In this document: positions 1 through 8,596 of the stretch, one piece after another
Layout: every line of letters begins with the position of its first letter
Position numbering within the stretch: position 1 is the stretch's first letter
Source of the DNA: an uncultured Muribaculaceae bacterium
GTDB lineage: Bacteria; Bacteroidota; Bacteroidia; Bacteroidales; Muribaculaceae
NCBI GenBank assembly: GCA_910587355.1
Contig: CAJUKF010000011.1
Span: 1-58,825, forward strand
Direction of reading: 5' to 3'
DNA: 58,825 nt
Notes under the pieces: generated by a model
The model's input: only the letters and a program-made list of their open reading frames with translations
Told to the model about the DNA's origin: nothing
Databases searched by the model: none
Translations under genes and position numbers: made by a program

Positions 1-44
1 AATACAATTCTTCAAACATTTTTCCTAATTTCGCACTTGCCTGT

Positions 45-554
45 TTAATCTGCGTGGACCTTAATGCCGCCTTTCTTTTTGCCTGTCTTCGGATGGCGAC
101 CAACGCCCTTGAAAATGGCATTGGAGAACAGGCTTACGGTTGTGGAATCGATGATGCGCAGCCGTTTTATCCATTCTTCCGTGCCGTTACGCCGGCTGTC
201 CGATGAAAGAATGCCCTTGTTGGCTTCGTACAGGTCCCGATAGACCTCCTCAAAGAACTTTTCCGGGCGTCTGGCATTTGCATCCGACAAAGTGCTGCGC
301 TTCGGTACGGTGTCGATGCCCACATGATGTAGTTTGCGGACTTCCGCAGTCATAGATGTCTCTATTTCTCGCAATGAGTCGAACCGCTGTATCACCGCAT
401 ACAGCATTGTCAGCAGATGTGTATAGCCGTCGAAGCTCTTGACATACTTCTCTCCGCTGTGTTTACGGCTCATTTCAACTATTTTTTCACGGTCAAGCGA
501 TTTTATCAGCTGTCCGTATATCGGCTGTCCGAAGAAATTACTACTTTTGGGCAT
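45..554 (-). mobile_element. IS4-type transposase, truncated N-terminal part
   Basis: The reading frame encodes 169 residues of an IS4-family DDE transposase of the kind common in Bacteroidales. The N-terminal domain (about residues 1-95) is followed by the first catalytic block, IIDSTTVSLF (about 133-142), which carries the first DDE aspartate. Full-length relatives are usually near 400 residues, so the second Asp and the Glu are missing. Translation stops at a TAA just after KVHAD, and the 44 bases left before the window edge do not continue in frame. The gene is therefore broken by a deletion or frameshift, or its remainder lies beyond the edge. An isolated fragment like this should be inactive. 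The neighbouring lipoprotein gene is also decayed, which fits an old insertion hotspot. Confidence 0.75.
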
Positions 555-590
555 AGTTTAGACATATGTTTTGGCGAACACAAACTAAAC

Positions 591-626
591 TAAAAGGACC
601 GACTCCTGCAAATGGAATCGGCCCTT
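591..626 (-). terminator. Rho-independent terminator-like hairpin
   Basis: Read on the minus strand, an 11-bp stem (GGGCCGATTCC / GGAGTCGGTCC) with a 7-nt loop is followed by TTTTAGTTTAGTTTG. The two irregular stem positions are G-U wobbles on the minus-strand RNA but A-C mismatches on the plus strand. The functional RNA is therefore the minus one, ending the lipoprotein pseudogene just upstream of the transposase. Confidence 0.6.
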
Positions 627-1063
627 TCTTTCTATTGCCTCCTGAAGTTTAGCGGACAGTAATAAAAGGAAATTGAATATTGTTCCGTCATCAGCTTTTA
701 ACTGCCATACAGTGGCATCGTTGTCGCCCGGAATTCCTCTCTGCGTATAACGCCGGCCATGGTATTCCCCCGACTTGTACGTCTTGTTTTCCGCATTGAG
801 ACAGTTCTTAATCAGCTTAAATACGCCGTCTCCGCTATATTCGTGGTTTTGCACAGTCAGTGAATAGTGTATGTGCTCCCGCCTGCAACAGGAAACAGAC
901 CGCTGTATGAGTGCTTTTCCATCTTGCCGAGGATTGTATCCGTTACCTCTTCATTGACACTCTCTGGTACGCCTGTCTTTCCCTGAGACTGGGCGCCCTG
1001 TGGTGCACAACCGGTGATTGCGACACAGAATAATGCCGCATATACTGATAATCTGCCTTTCAT
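627..1063 (-). pseudogene. NlpE-like copper-resistance/envelope-stress lipoprotein, frameshifted
   Basis: The 5' part (1063-857) encodes a lipoprotein signal peptide with lipobox VAITGC and the start of an NlpE-like domain (SYSGLFPVAGGSTYT). It then hits a stop. The next frame (854 leftward) continues the same fold with YSLTVQNHEYSGDGVF, then DNDATVWQLKADDGTIFNF, which resembles the middle and end of NlpE N-terminal-like domains. The frames join near 866-869, where adding one base restores TYTYSLTV, so a single-base deletion is the simplest explanation. The 3' end also runs into non-homologous sequence close to the IS remnant. The family acts in envelope stress and copper tolerance at the outer membrane. 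Here the product is probably not made, unless the shift is a sequencing error. Confidence 0.6.
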
Positions 1064-1085
1064 CCTTTTACACCCATATCACCTT

Positions 1086-2381
1086 TCACATTCCGAAAAA
1101 TTCGGCGAAAGCTTTTACAGTGTAGATATGGTCGGCACAAGAGGCGGTCTCGCAGCACGAATGCATTGCCCAAAGCGGTGCTCCCATATCGACACCTCGA
1201 AGAGGTATTTGGGAAGTGAGTATATTGCCGAGTGTCGAGCCGCCGGCCACGTCGCTGTGGTTTACGAAGTACTGAACAGGAACTCCGGCCCTACGGCATA
1301 TTTCTGCGAATACGGCAGCCGAATCGGCATCGGTCATATACTTGCAGTTTGCGTTTACCTTGATGCACGGGCCACCGCCGAGCACAGGATGGTTTGTCGG
1401 GTCGTATTTCTCCACATAGTTGGGATGTACGCCATGCGCATTGTCTGCAGAAATCATGAACGAATCGGCAACAGCACGCATAAAGTCGCGCTCCGAACCG
1501 CCTCTGGCATATATAACAGAGCGAAGTATATGCTCGAGCACCGGTGAAGCAGCACCCTGTTTTGTACCGGAGCCGGTCTCCTCGTTATCGAAGACTGCAA
1601 GCACACGCGTATTCTGCGACTTGACGTCGGCCTCCGCAAGCAGCGCAGTCATACCGGCGTGAACCATCGACAGGTCATCCAGCCGACCTGAACAGAGCAT
1701 GTCTTCATCAGCACCCACCACCTGAGCCTTGGCTGTGCTGTAAAGTGACAGGTCATAATCTATTATCCTGTCAGGTTCAACATCAAGCTCTTCTGCAACC
1801 AGTTTGCGTATCATTCCTTTGCTCTCCTTGCAGTCAAGAGCAATCACAGGCAACATATCTTTCTGCTTCGAAAGCTTGTTGCCTTCGTTCACTGCACGGT
1901 TGAAGTGAATGGCAAGATGAGGTATCACCAGCAGCGGACGGCGAAACATAACCGTACGGGCCTCAGGCTGCAGCGGATTGTCGCTGCGGAGCATCACACG
2001 GCCGGCAATCGAAAGCGGACGGTCGAACCATGTGTAAAGAATCGGGCCTCCGTACACTTCTGTATTGAGTTTCACGGCACCGCCCTCACACGCAATCTCG
2101 CAGTGAGGCTTGATACGGAAGCAAGGCGAGTCGCTGTGCGCCGAAATAATATGAAATCCGGCCGAGGGTGCGCCTTCGCCCACAATGAAAGCAAAAACAG
2201 CCGAACCGTTTTTTACCACATAGCGGTGGTCGCCGCTTTTAAGGCTCCACTCCGCACGCATGTCAAGTTCCTCAAAACCGGCGTCCCTAAGACGGCCACA
2301 GACAGTATCAACTGCCAGAAAATTGACCGGTGACGCGTCCATGAACTCACACAAATCTTTTATGATGTTTTCTTCTTTCAT
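1086..2381 (-). CDS. M18 family aminopeptidase (aspartyl aminopeptidase)
   Basis: This encodes a cytosolic dinuclear-zinc aminopeptidase that removes N-terminal, preferentially acidic residues from peptides. With the ATG at 2381 the protein is 431 residues, normal for M18. Upstream in frame there is only a TTG directly abutting the previous stop, so the ATG is preferred. Visible family motifs are HSDSPCFRIKP (about 82, metal ligand His), YGGPILYTWFDRPLS, SGRLDDL (about 230), NEETGSGTKQGA (about 267, catalytic Glu pair), ADNAHGVHPNY and NHSDVAGGSTLGNI near the C-terminus. It is the last gene of a minus-strand run after gmk, nadD and a DUF5063 gene, 54 bases downstream of the last. No damage is visible. 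Confidence 0.93.
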   Translation of the reverse strand: MKEENIIKDLCEFMDASPVNFLAVDTVCGRLRDAGFEELDMRAEWSLKSGDHRYVVKNGSAVFAFIVGEGAPSAGFHIISAHSDSPCFRIKPHCEIACEGGAVKLNTEVYGGPILYTWFDRPLSIAGRVMLRSDNPLQPEARTVMFRRPLLVIPHLAIHFNRAVNEGNKLSKQKDMLPVIALDCKESKGMIRKLVAEELDVEPDRIIDYDLSLYSTAKAQVVGADEDMLCSGRLDDLSMVHAGMTALLAEADVKSQNTRVLAVFDNEETGSGTKQGAASPVLEHILRSVIYARGGSERDFMRAVADSFMISADNAHGVHPNYVEKYDPTNHPVLGGGPCIKVNANCKYMTDADSAAVFAEICRRAGVPVQYFVNHSDVAGGSTLGNILTSQIPLRGVDMGAPLWAMHSCCETASCADHIYTVKAFAEFFGM

Positions 2382-2435
2382 TGCGTAAAACTCGTTATAT
2401 CTGTTTATTAGTTGTATGCCTATGTTCTCAGGCAA

Positions 2436-2960
2436 TCAGAAAGCGTGGCGATAGGTATAGTCCGCAGCCCGCAGCGCACTGCAGATTACTGTAGAGAGGT
2501 AGGTGTCGAAGCGGTATTTGAGTTCCGACACGGCATCAGGCATCTCATAACTTGAAATCTGGCTTACCGTTGCTGCGAAATCAGCCAGCTGCTGATAAAT
2601 GTCGGCCAGTTGCTCCGAGAGGGATACGGCGACAGGCGTGTCAGAGTAACGCATATCCTCCACTGCTGTGTCGAGATACATGTCGTTCTCACCTAATACT
2701 GCGCTTATTGAATCGCGCACCTCATTATACTGTTCTTCCGTAAGAGTCTCATAAATAGCGCCGGTCTCATCCGCCCCCCCTCCAGGGTCACTGTCTTCAC
2801 CATAAGGACGCGTATCCGTCAACGTGACGTATATACGAGGAAGATAGCGAAGCACCTCACGCAGAAAATCACGGGGCTCCTGTTCGCGGCACGCTGCCAT
2901 AGCCTTGCAGTACTCTACTGAAAGGCCGGCCAGACTTACGGCACTAGAAGACTGATTCAT
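2436..2960 (-). CDS. DUF5063 domain protein
   Basis: This 174-residue, acidic, largely helical protein has no signal peptide. Sequence such as YCKAMAACREQEPRDFLREVLRYLPRIY at the N-terminus and ALRAADYTYRH at the C-terminus resembles DUF5063, a family of unknown function. A low-complexity DSDPGGGADETG segment (about 57-68) looks like a surface loop. The gene sits 15 bases after nadD and just before the M18 aminopeptidase, an arrangement consistent with cotranscription. No catalytic residues can be assigned. Confidence 0.7.
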   Translation of the reverse strand: MNQSSSAVSLAGLSVEYCKAMAACREQEPRDFLREVLRYLPRIYVTLTDTRPYGEDSDPGGGADETGAIYETLTEEQYNEVRDSISAVLGENDMYLDTAVEDMRYSDTPVAVSLSEQLADIYQQLADFAATVSQISSYEMPDAVSELKYRFDTYLSTVICSALRAADYTYRHAF

Positions 2961-2975
2961 AATATTATAATTTGC

Positions 2976-3578
2976 TCACTTGCGTGTGCCCGGTTTGGCC
3001 GGAACAACGCCATAAAGACGGTTTTCAATTATGTATTTATAAACACCCGACGGCAGAAAGTACTGCATGTCGAGGCCTTTGGCAAGCGCACGACGTATAA
3101 ACGTGCTCGACAAATCAATCATCGGAGCCCGCACCACTTCGAGGCCTATCACATGCTCGTCGTCGACAGGATAACCCGGACGCATATACACCATCACTCC
3201 GTAATCATCGAGAATACGCTGCGCCTCACGCCAATGGTCGAATATCTGCCAGTTGTCACTGCCGATAATAAGCTTGAATCTGATTTCGGGATAGCGTGAA
3301 TGCAGTTCGTCGAGAGTACGTATAGTATACGACGGTGTCGGCATCGTAAGTTCTATGTCGCATATATCGATGCCTTTGGCACCCTTGGCGGCAATCGACA
3401 GCATCTGCAGGCGCTTCGTATCCGGCAAAAGTTCTCCGGGGTCTTTGATAGGATTCCGCGGAGATAATGTAAGCCAGACGCAGTCTACATAACCCCATTG
3501 CACAAGGTACGAAGCCAGCATCATGTGACCGATATGGACAGGATTGAATGACCCACCCAAAATACCTACAGTATACAT
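2976..3578 (-). CDS. nadD: Nicotinate-nucleotide adenylyltransferase
   Basis: The enzyme joins ATP and nicotinate mononucleotide to form deamido-NAD in NAD synthesis. With the ATG at 3578 the product is 200 residues (MYTVGILGGSFNPVHIGHM), the usual length. Seven codons of upstream frame are judged non-coding. The nucleotidyltransferase signature GGSFNPVHIGH (about 8-18) gives the HxGH-type ATP site. KLIIGSDNW (about 102-110) and SSTFIRRAL near the C-terminus (ISSTxIR motif) are also typical. The gene lies 17 bases downstream of gmk. Confidence 0.95.
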   Translation of the reverse strand: MYTVGILGGSFNPVHIGHMMLASYLVQWGYVDCVWLTLSPRNPIKDPGELLPDTKRLQMLSIAAKGAKGIDICDIELTMPTPSYTIRTLDELHSRYPEIRFKLIIGSDNWQIFDHWREAQRILDDYGVMVYMRPGYPVDDEHVIGLEVVRAPMIDLSSTFIRRALAKGLDMQYFLPSGVYKYIIENRLYGVVPAKPGTRK

Positions 3579-3595
3579 AAGCCTGTCGTTTTCAA

Positions 3596-4177
3596 TCAAT
3601 AAAGCACCGTAAAGCCCTTGATAATGTTGCGTACGGTATTTATAGCCTCATCTAGCCGGTCGTTCACAACTGCGGTATCGAATTCTGCAGCGCGGGAAAT
3701 TTCATACTGTGCACGGTCGACGCGCACATCTATGACTTCAGATGATTCGGTGCCGCGGAACTCAAGCCGGCGACGTAGCTCCTCTATGCTCGGCGGCTCT
3801 ATGAATATGCTAAGCGCTTCGCGGCCATACAGCTTCTTCACACTGAGGGCACCGTTCACATCAAGGTCAAGAATTATATTGTGGCCTTCGTCGAGTATAC
3901 GGTCGATTTCGCTGCGGAGTGTACCGTAAAAACGGCCGGGATACACTTCCTCGAATTCGACAAACCGTCCTTCGGCTATCGCGTCGCGAAAGTTCTCCTC
4001 GCTCATGAAATAATAGTTCACACCATCGACCTCGCCCTCGCGCGGCGGACGTGTGGTAGCCGAGACAGAGAACCCGAGATTGAGGTCTCCGCCTTCGAGC
4101 AATGCATTGATGATAGTCGATTTGCCGCACCCCGACGGTGCGGCAATGACTATGATTTTCCCTCGCTTGTTGTTCAT
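3596..4177 (-). CDS. gmk: Guanylate kinase
   Basis: Guanylate kinase phosphorylates GMP to GDP with ATP in the cytosol. Starting at the ATG at 4177 gives 193 residues beginning MNNKRGKIIVIAAPSGCGKSTI, the usual start. Longer in-frame upstream sequence would overlap the preceding gene and is rejected. The P-loop APSGCGKST (about 12-20), the GMP-binding SATTRPPREGEVDGVNYYF block (about 39-57) and ILDLDVNGAL (about 97) are intact. It is the second gene of the minus-strand run, 43 bases after DUF4301, and is followed by nadD. Confidence 0.96.
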   Translation of the reverse strand: MNNKRGKIIVIAAPSGCGKSTIINALLEGGDLNLGFSVSATTRPPREGEVDGVNYYFMSEENFRDAIAEGRFVEFEEVYPGRFYGTLRSEIDRILDEGHNIILDLDVNGALSVKKLYGREALSIFIEPPSIEELRRRLEFRGTESSEVIDVRVDRAQYEISRAAEFDTAVVNDRLDEAINTVRNIIKGFTVLY

Positions 4178-4220
4178 ATCTGAATTAAGGCTATGGGAGA
4201 TTTTAACTTTTGATACTTTT

Positions 4221-5759
4221 TTACTGATGTGCCGGACGCAGGAGGTCATTTACGGTCTTGACAGGATTGAATGTCGACGCGGACACTTCTACGAAGACTG
4301 TGTTCCAGTTGCTCATGGCTCCGTTCCACAGGCCGGGAAGCTCGAGAGCGCGGAGGTCGCGGCCGCCCGATGATTTCGACGAGATGAAACCGGTGTGCTC
4401 ATCCACATAATCGGGCAGATGATAGCGGCTGCCGTCGGCGCGTTTGAGATAGCATACGAGGTCCACGGGATTGAAGTATCCGGCTTTCTTCATCATCTCG
4501 GCATTCTCGGGTTTGGAGAGGTCTATCTGGGTGGATTCGAGAATCTGGGGGGCAATTGAATTACCATCGGACGAAAATGCGTTATATGGGCCTCCTCCGG
4601 GTTCGCCTTCGTTCTTCACCATGCCGCAGACACGGAGCGGACGGTCGAGAATGACACGGAGTGCTTCGGCGCGTTTCTCAATCGGAAGTCTCTCGTCAAG
4701 GTCACGCGACAGATAACACAGAGTACCTTCAACGAATGCCGTAGCTTCTTCCACATTGTCTGCGGTAGGATTCTTAAGTTCTTCGAGCAGATGCTCTATG
4801 TTGTCGTGGACGAGCAGCAGAATGCCGCCGAGCAGTTTTTTATATTCGATTGTCGAGGCACGGTGAGCATCAGTGACGATATTGTCGATATTCTTGATGA
4901 AAACGACCGATGCGTCGATGTCGTTGAGGTTTTCAATCAGAGCGCCGTGGCCGCCGGGACGGAACACGAGTTTGCCGTCGTCATCGCGGAAAAGCTCGTT
5001 GTCCGGGGTAACGGCTATGGTGTCGGTCGACGGTTTCTGTTCCGACAGGCTTACCTCATATTTCACACCGAAACGCTGTTCCATGGCCGGAAGCACTTCC
5101 GATAGCTTTGCTTCGAAGAGTTTGCGGTGATTTGCCGATACGGTGAAGTGAAGACGTACCTTGCCGCCTTTCGAGGCTGCGGTCTGTGCGCCTTCGGCAA
5201 GCTGCTCTTCGAGAGCGGTGCGCACGTGATTGCCTTCGTATTTATGGAATGTGAGGAGAGCTTTGGGCAGCTGTCCGTAATTGAGGCCTTCGGGCTTGAT
5301 AATGGCGGCAACGAGGTCTTTGAATCGGCCTGCTTCTATAAGGCTGCCTACTGTCACACCGTCGCCGTAAAGCTTTGCGACCGCCTGCGAGAGCTCGCTG
5401 TAGAAAGCGAAATCATGTATGCGCTCCACAAGCTGAGCTACCGGGGTACCTGGCGCCGGAGCTGCCTCGTCGCCGTTGACAAAGGCAAACAGAGCCTTGA
5501 ACATTCGCGAAGCGGCACCTGAGGCGGGCACGAATTTGAGGACATCACCGCCGTCCTGCAGGAACATCTCCCAGCGCGAGGCACCGGCCTCGGCAAGGTC
5601 TTTATCGATTGAAAGCATACCGGCGCCGGGAGCCGACGGCGATTCGATACGCAGATAGGGGAAACCTGTACGGAAACGCGCAAGTTGCTGTTCTACGGCA
5701 GCTTCGCTTATGCCTTTGCTCTTGAGTTGCTCAAGGTCGGCGGGTGTGAATTGATTCAT
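4221..5759 (-). CDS. DUF4301 family protein
   Basis: This is a 512-residue soluble protein without signal peptide or membrane segments. It matches the pattern of DUF4301, a Bacteroidetes family of unknown function: N-terminal helical part, KFVPASGAASRMFKAL (about 95-110), FRPGGHGALIENLNDIDASVVFIKNIDN (about 266-293) and an ending with VEVSASTFNPVKTVNDLLRP. The PASGAASRMFK and PGGHGALIENL blocks resemble a nucleotidyltransferase-like sugar-phosphate site, but this is inference. It leads the run with gmk, nadD, DUF5063 and the aminopeptidase, from a clear promoter at 5788-5819. Confidence 0.85.
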   Translation of the reverse strand: MNQFTPADLEQLKSKGISEAAVEQQLARFRTGFPYLRIESPSAPGAGMLSIDKDLAEAGASRWEMFLQDGGDVLKFVPASGAASRMFKALFAFVNGDEAAPAPGTPVAQLVERIHDFAFYSELSQAVAKLYGDGVTVGSLIEAGRFKDLVAAIIKPEGLNYGQLPKALLTFHKYEGNHVRTALEEQLAEGAQTAASKGGKVRLHFTVSANHRKLFEAKLSEVLPAMEQRFGVKYEVSLSEQKPSTDTIAVTPDNELFRDDDGKLVFRPGGHGALIENLNDIDASVVFIKNIDNIVTDAHRASTIEYKKLLGGILLLVHDNIEHLLEELKNPTADNVEEATAFVEGTLCYLSRDLDERLPIEKRAEALRVILDRPLRVCGMVKNEGEPGGGPYNAFSSDGNSIAPQILESTQIDLSKPENAEMMKKAGYFNPVDLVCYLKRADGSRYHLPDYVDEHTGFISSKSSGGRDLRALELPGLWNGAMSNWNTVFVEVSASTFNPVKTVNDLLRPAHQ

Positions 5760-5787
5760 AGTGCAGATTGTTAAGTGTTTTATGTGC

Positions 5788-5819
5788 CAAATTTACAAAT
5801 TATATCAGTTTTATGCAAA
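5788..5819 (-). promoter_or_regulatory. Bacteroidetes-type promoter for the DUF4301 gene
   Basis: On the minus strand there is TTTG, 20 bases, then TAAATTTG (5795-5788), matching the -33 TTTG and -7 TAnnTTTG consensus of Bacteroidetes sigma-ABfr promoters at ideal spacing. It lies about 30 bases upstream of the DUF4301 ATG. Confidence 0.7.
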
Positions 5820-5903
5820 AAACTTTTGCCAATATTCGGGTCGCAGATTCAACCGGTAAGTGTCTTCTTACTTGTCAAGAGTGTGGATGTGTTCTCGCAA
5901 TCA

Positions 5904-7235
5904 TCACATATCCTCCAAAGTCAACAGTTTTGTCTCGACCTCATATTTCATGAGGAGACATGACTTGATGCGCTCCACTTTCTCTATAAATGCCTTATGG
6001 TCGTAGTTGCGGCGTTGGCGTTTAACTTCAGTAACTACGGCAGTCTTGTCATCCACCTTGATACCGACTATATCTATTTCGTTGGCGTCCTTACCCTTTT
6101 TACGTTCCCACCACGAGCCGATATTCATATACTCATAACTTTCCATCATTTTGAGCCGGAAGTATTTTTCAAGAATACGACCGGAATAGGTCGGATAATC
6201 TGACAAAACGATTTCACGAATGCGGTCATAATTGCCCATTTCAACCATTGTCTGGTTGCGGTCAAAATAGTTGAACCAGAATTTCAGGAAGTTGTCTGTT
6301 ATCTCATATTGCACATTTTGAGACCGTGGCTTCGACATTATAGGACGTGCCCGCTTGATAAGCGAATAATCCTCAATCAACCGTTTGAGATGGCCCGCCA
6401 CAGTCACACCGCCCAATGCGCTTTCAATCGCGCCCTGGGTGTTTGTCCCGGATGCAATACAGCTAAGAACTGAGAAATACAGCCCATAATCCTTGCCGAA
6501 TTCTTCTATCAGCAGATTGCGCCCTTCATCTATAAAAGGAGAGTTCTCCCTGATTACATAGTTGAACATCCCGTCAATCGACAAATCGGTATCTTCGCAC
6601 AAAAGTTCTATGTACTTCGGCACACCTCCGGTAATGCAATAGAAAGCGAGCAGCTCGTCATTGGCGTAATCCGGTCGGAAATCACGCAGAATCTCCTTCA
6701 TTGTTTCTGTGCCGAAACCGGACAGACGTATGGTAGCGTCCGCTCTGCCAAACAACGGCTCATGGTAACTTTCAAAAATCTTATGCATCATTGAGTACAC
6801 CGAACCCATCAGCAGAAGATTCACATGCGTATCGTCGCGGTATCTATCCCAGATATTCTGCATATCGCTGAATACCGACGGATTGACATTGAAAAATTCC
6901 TGAAACTCATCAATAATCAGATTAAACTTGCGGATCTCTGCAAGTTCCATCATCATCTGAAACAGCGACTTGAAAGTCTTTATCTCCGACGGCACATAGC
7001 AGTTGAGAGCTGTTGAGATAAGCCCGGCGAACTCTTCGCATAATGCGGCCTCGTTCTTACGGCTGACAAAAAGATATACCGTAGGATACTCCCCTTGCGT
7101 GGCTCGCAGAGCAAGCGATGTCTTGCCGATACGACGCCGACCGGTTATCACTGTCATTCTCGACCGGGATTCAAAGGCTCGCCCTTGTATCCGCTTTAGT
7201 TCCTCTATTTCCTTGGTGCGATTATAGAACTTCAT
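5904..7235 (-). CDS. Solitary AAA-type ATPase with C-terminal nuclease-like domain
   Basis: The protein is 443 residues. It begins KFYNRTKEIEELKRI and has a P-loop TGRRRIGKTSLAL (about 31-43), a Walker B-like NLIIDEFQEF (about 105-114) and a sensor-like LLMGSVYSMM (about 133). It then has a winged-helix-like region (GAIESALGGVTVAGHLKRLIEDYSLI) and a C-terminal domain with ANEIDIVGI...AVVTEVKR (about 391-410). That last block looks like a PD-(D/E)xK fold, as in DUF234-type ATPases. The biological role of these often solitary, multi-copy ATPases is unknown. Its promoter is preceded by two 16-bp palindromes at 7313-7360. No partner gene is adjacent. Confidence 0.8.
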   Translation of the reverse strand: MKFYNRTKEIEELKRIQGRAFESRSRMTVITGRRRIGKTSLALRATQGEYPTVYLFVSRKNEAALCEEFAGLISTALNCYVPSEIKTFKSLFQMMMELAEIRKFNLIIDEFQEFFNVNPSVFSDMQNIWDRYRDDTHVNLLLMGSVYSMMHKIFESYHEPLFGRADATIRLSGFGTETMKEILRDFRPDYANDELLAFYCITGGVPKYIELLCEDTDLSIDGMFNYVIRENSPFIDEGRNLLIEEFGKDYGLYFSVLSCIASGTNTQGAIESALGGVTVAGHLKRLIEDYSLIKRARPIMSKPRSQNVQYEITDNFLKFWFNYFDRNQTMVEMGNYDRIREIVLSDYPTYSGRILEKYFRLKMMESYEYMNIGSWWERKKGKDANEIDIVGIKVDDKTAVVTEVKRQRRNYDHKAFIEKVERIKSCLLMKYEVETKLLTLEDM

Positions 7236-7268
7236 ATTTTATTACCGCAGTAATTATTACGGCGGTGA

Positions 7269-7300
7269 CAAAGTTATGAATAATCTGAAAAAATAACAAT
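7269..7300 (-). promoter_or_regulatory. Promoter of the AAA ATPase gene
   Basis: On the minus strand, ATTG, 20 bases, then TAACTTTG (7276-7269) fits the Bacteroidetes promoter pattern. It lies about 34 bases upstream of the ATPase start, and the upstream palindromes begin about a dozen bases from the -33 element. Confidence 0.6.
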
Positions 7301-7303
7301 ACT

Positions 7304-7360
7304 AATACGTATTATTTTCACGAAAATACCTATATTAATCAGGTCTTTTTCGTGAAAATA
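7304..7360. promoter_or_regulatory. Palindromic operator-like array upstream of the ATPase
   Basis: Two near-identical palindromes, TATTTTCACGAAAATA (7313-7328) and CTTTTTCGTGAAAATA (7345-7360), have centres 32 bases apart, about three helical turns. They are flanked by the palindrome AATACGTATT at 7304-7313. Position just upstream of the -33 element suggests binding of a dimeric regulator or of the ATPase itself. No binding protein is identified. Confidence 0.5.
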
Positions 7361-7387
7361 GCATTACTAATCCAGATGATATTCGGG

Positions 7388-8350
7388 TTATCTGAAATTG
7401 CGCTCTACAATTGCGTCAATCAGTATTTTTCCGTCTACAACGCGGTCGCCCGAGCGGTCGGCTCCGGCGAAATCCATCATTATTATACCGGCTGGACCTT
7501 TGCCCTCTTTAAGATAGCGTGCCACTTCGCCGTTGATTGCGTTCGCATTGACGCGGTATGAATCAACCGTAACAGTCGAGGGTGAATAATAGCCCGACGC
7601 ATGATTGATTACCCACTTTCCGTCCCTTCCGGCCTTTCCGCAGTAGTCAATCACTTTCTTGACAGACGCAAGCTTCACATCGAGGGCCTCGTATGTGTCA
7701 TAGAAATCCTGAACATGAAGCGGTGCTTCGCCGTCTCCGTAGATAACAGCGGCATCCTGCGATGCGAAATCGGCCTCATGCGACCAGTCACGAATATAAC
7801 CGCCCACAGGCTCATCGCCGTATTTGTCACGGCTCAGAATAAGAATTTTTCCGCGCATGTCGCCGGCCGTAAGGCCCGGACGGAACTGAATCAGGCGCTC
7901 GCGGTGGCTGTAATTGTTGAGCAGTCTGTTCATCATCGGAGCCCATGCGGCTTTTTCGGCAGCGGATTCGTGCGTGTCTTCATGGCGCATTATGATAATG
8001 GCGAATTCATCTGGGTCTTTTTCAAGTTTGGCCACAAGCGTGTCGAGAGCTTCTTCAAAAGTAGCTCCCGTGGCAAACATACCGTGGTAGATACGCAGGG
8101 TATCGCCGTCGGCCGACGGACGGAAGTCGAAAGCGCGAATGCCGGCATCGAACTGCGAGACTATGTCAAGCTCCTGTGTCTGTGCAAGCGAATCGCATGT
8201 TGTGCCGCAGCCCGTGGCCGAATCATGCGAACCGGGGATTGACATGCGGTCGACACGAACACTGTCAGCTACTTTCGACATCCACCCGGCACATGCGCCG
8301 GTCACTGCCCCGAAGAGCAACAGGGCCGCTGCAAACAGTATCTTTTTCAT
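7388..8350 (-). CDS. Exported phosphatidylinositol-specific phospholipase C-like protein
   Basis: This 320-residue protein has a signal peptide (MKKILFAAALLLFGAVTGACA). A cysteine near the cleavage site could be lipidated, although the lipobox is not canonical. The PI-PLC X-type TIM barrel is recognisable: RMSIPGSHDSAT (about 36-47, first catalytic His), GIRAFDFRPS (about 70), LRIYHGMF (about 85-92, second His) and a later KWVINHASGYYSP. Enzymes of this family cleave phosphoinositides or glycosyl-PI by general acid-base catalysis. The substrate in this organism is unknown. It has its own promoter at 8384-8391 and stands alone. Confidence 0.85.
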   Translation of the reverse strand: MKKILFAAALLLFGAVTGACAGWMSKVADSVRVDRMSIPGSHDSATGCGTTCDSLAQTQELDIVSQFDAGIRAFDFRPSADGDTLRIYHGMFATGATFEEALDTLVAKLEKDPDEFAIIIMRHEDTHESAAEKAAWAPMMNRLLNNYSHRERLIQFRPGLTAGDMRGKILILSRDKYGDEPVGGYIRDWSHEADFASQDAAVIYGDGEAPLHVQDFYDTYEALDVKLASVKKVIDYCGKAGRDGKWVINHASGYYSPSTVTVDSYRVNANAINGEVARYLKEGKGPAGIIMMDFAGADRSGDRVVDGKILIDAIVERNFR

Positions 8351-8383
8351 TTTTGTATCATTATGTTTGTCTCAATTATATCA

Positions 8384-8391
8384 CAAAGGTA
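8384..8391 (-). promoter_or_regulatory. -7 box for the PI-PLC-like gene
   Basis: TACCTTTG on the minus strand, 34 bases upstream of the ATG, matches TAnnTTTG exactly. No clear -33 TTTG is seen. Confidence 0.5.
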
Positions 8392-8453
8392 ACCATTCGC
8401 ATATCCATAAACAAATAATTGAAGAATAATTTCTTTAATTCAAACTAAATTTA

Positions 8454-8461
8454 TAATTTTG
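8454..8461 (+). promoter_or_regulatory. -7 box for the OadA-like gene
   Basis: TAATTTTG on the plus strand matches the -7 consensus and implies a leader of about 130 bases before the start codon at 8597. No conserved riboswitch fold was recognised in the leader. Confidence 0.45.
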
Positions 8462-8596
8462 CTCTCTGAACAAACATGTATGGCGCAAAGGGATTGCTTT
8501 GATTTGCATAGAGAAATTTCGGCACTGTCAGCGGCTGCATTTTGTTTACACAACTGATACAACATAAGATACACAGTAAGTCAAGACATAATAATT

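Noticed and set aside
1014..1547. Plus-strand frame of 177 codons over the M18 aminopeptidase
   Set aside because: It covers the metal-site and C-terminal motifs of the aminopeptidase on the opposite strand and has no supporting signal.
8351..8596. Riboswitch or tRNA in the gap before the OadA-like gene
   Set aside because: No cloverleaf or known riboswitch core was visible; only promoter-like boxes could be supported.
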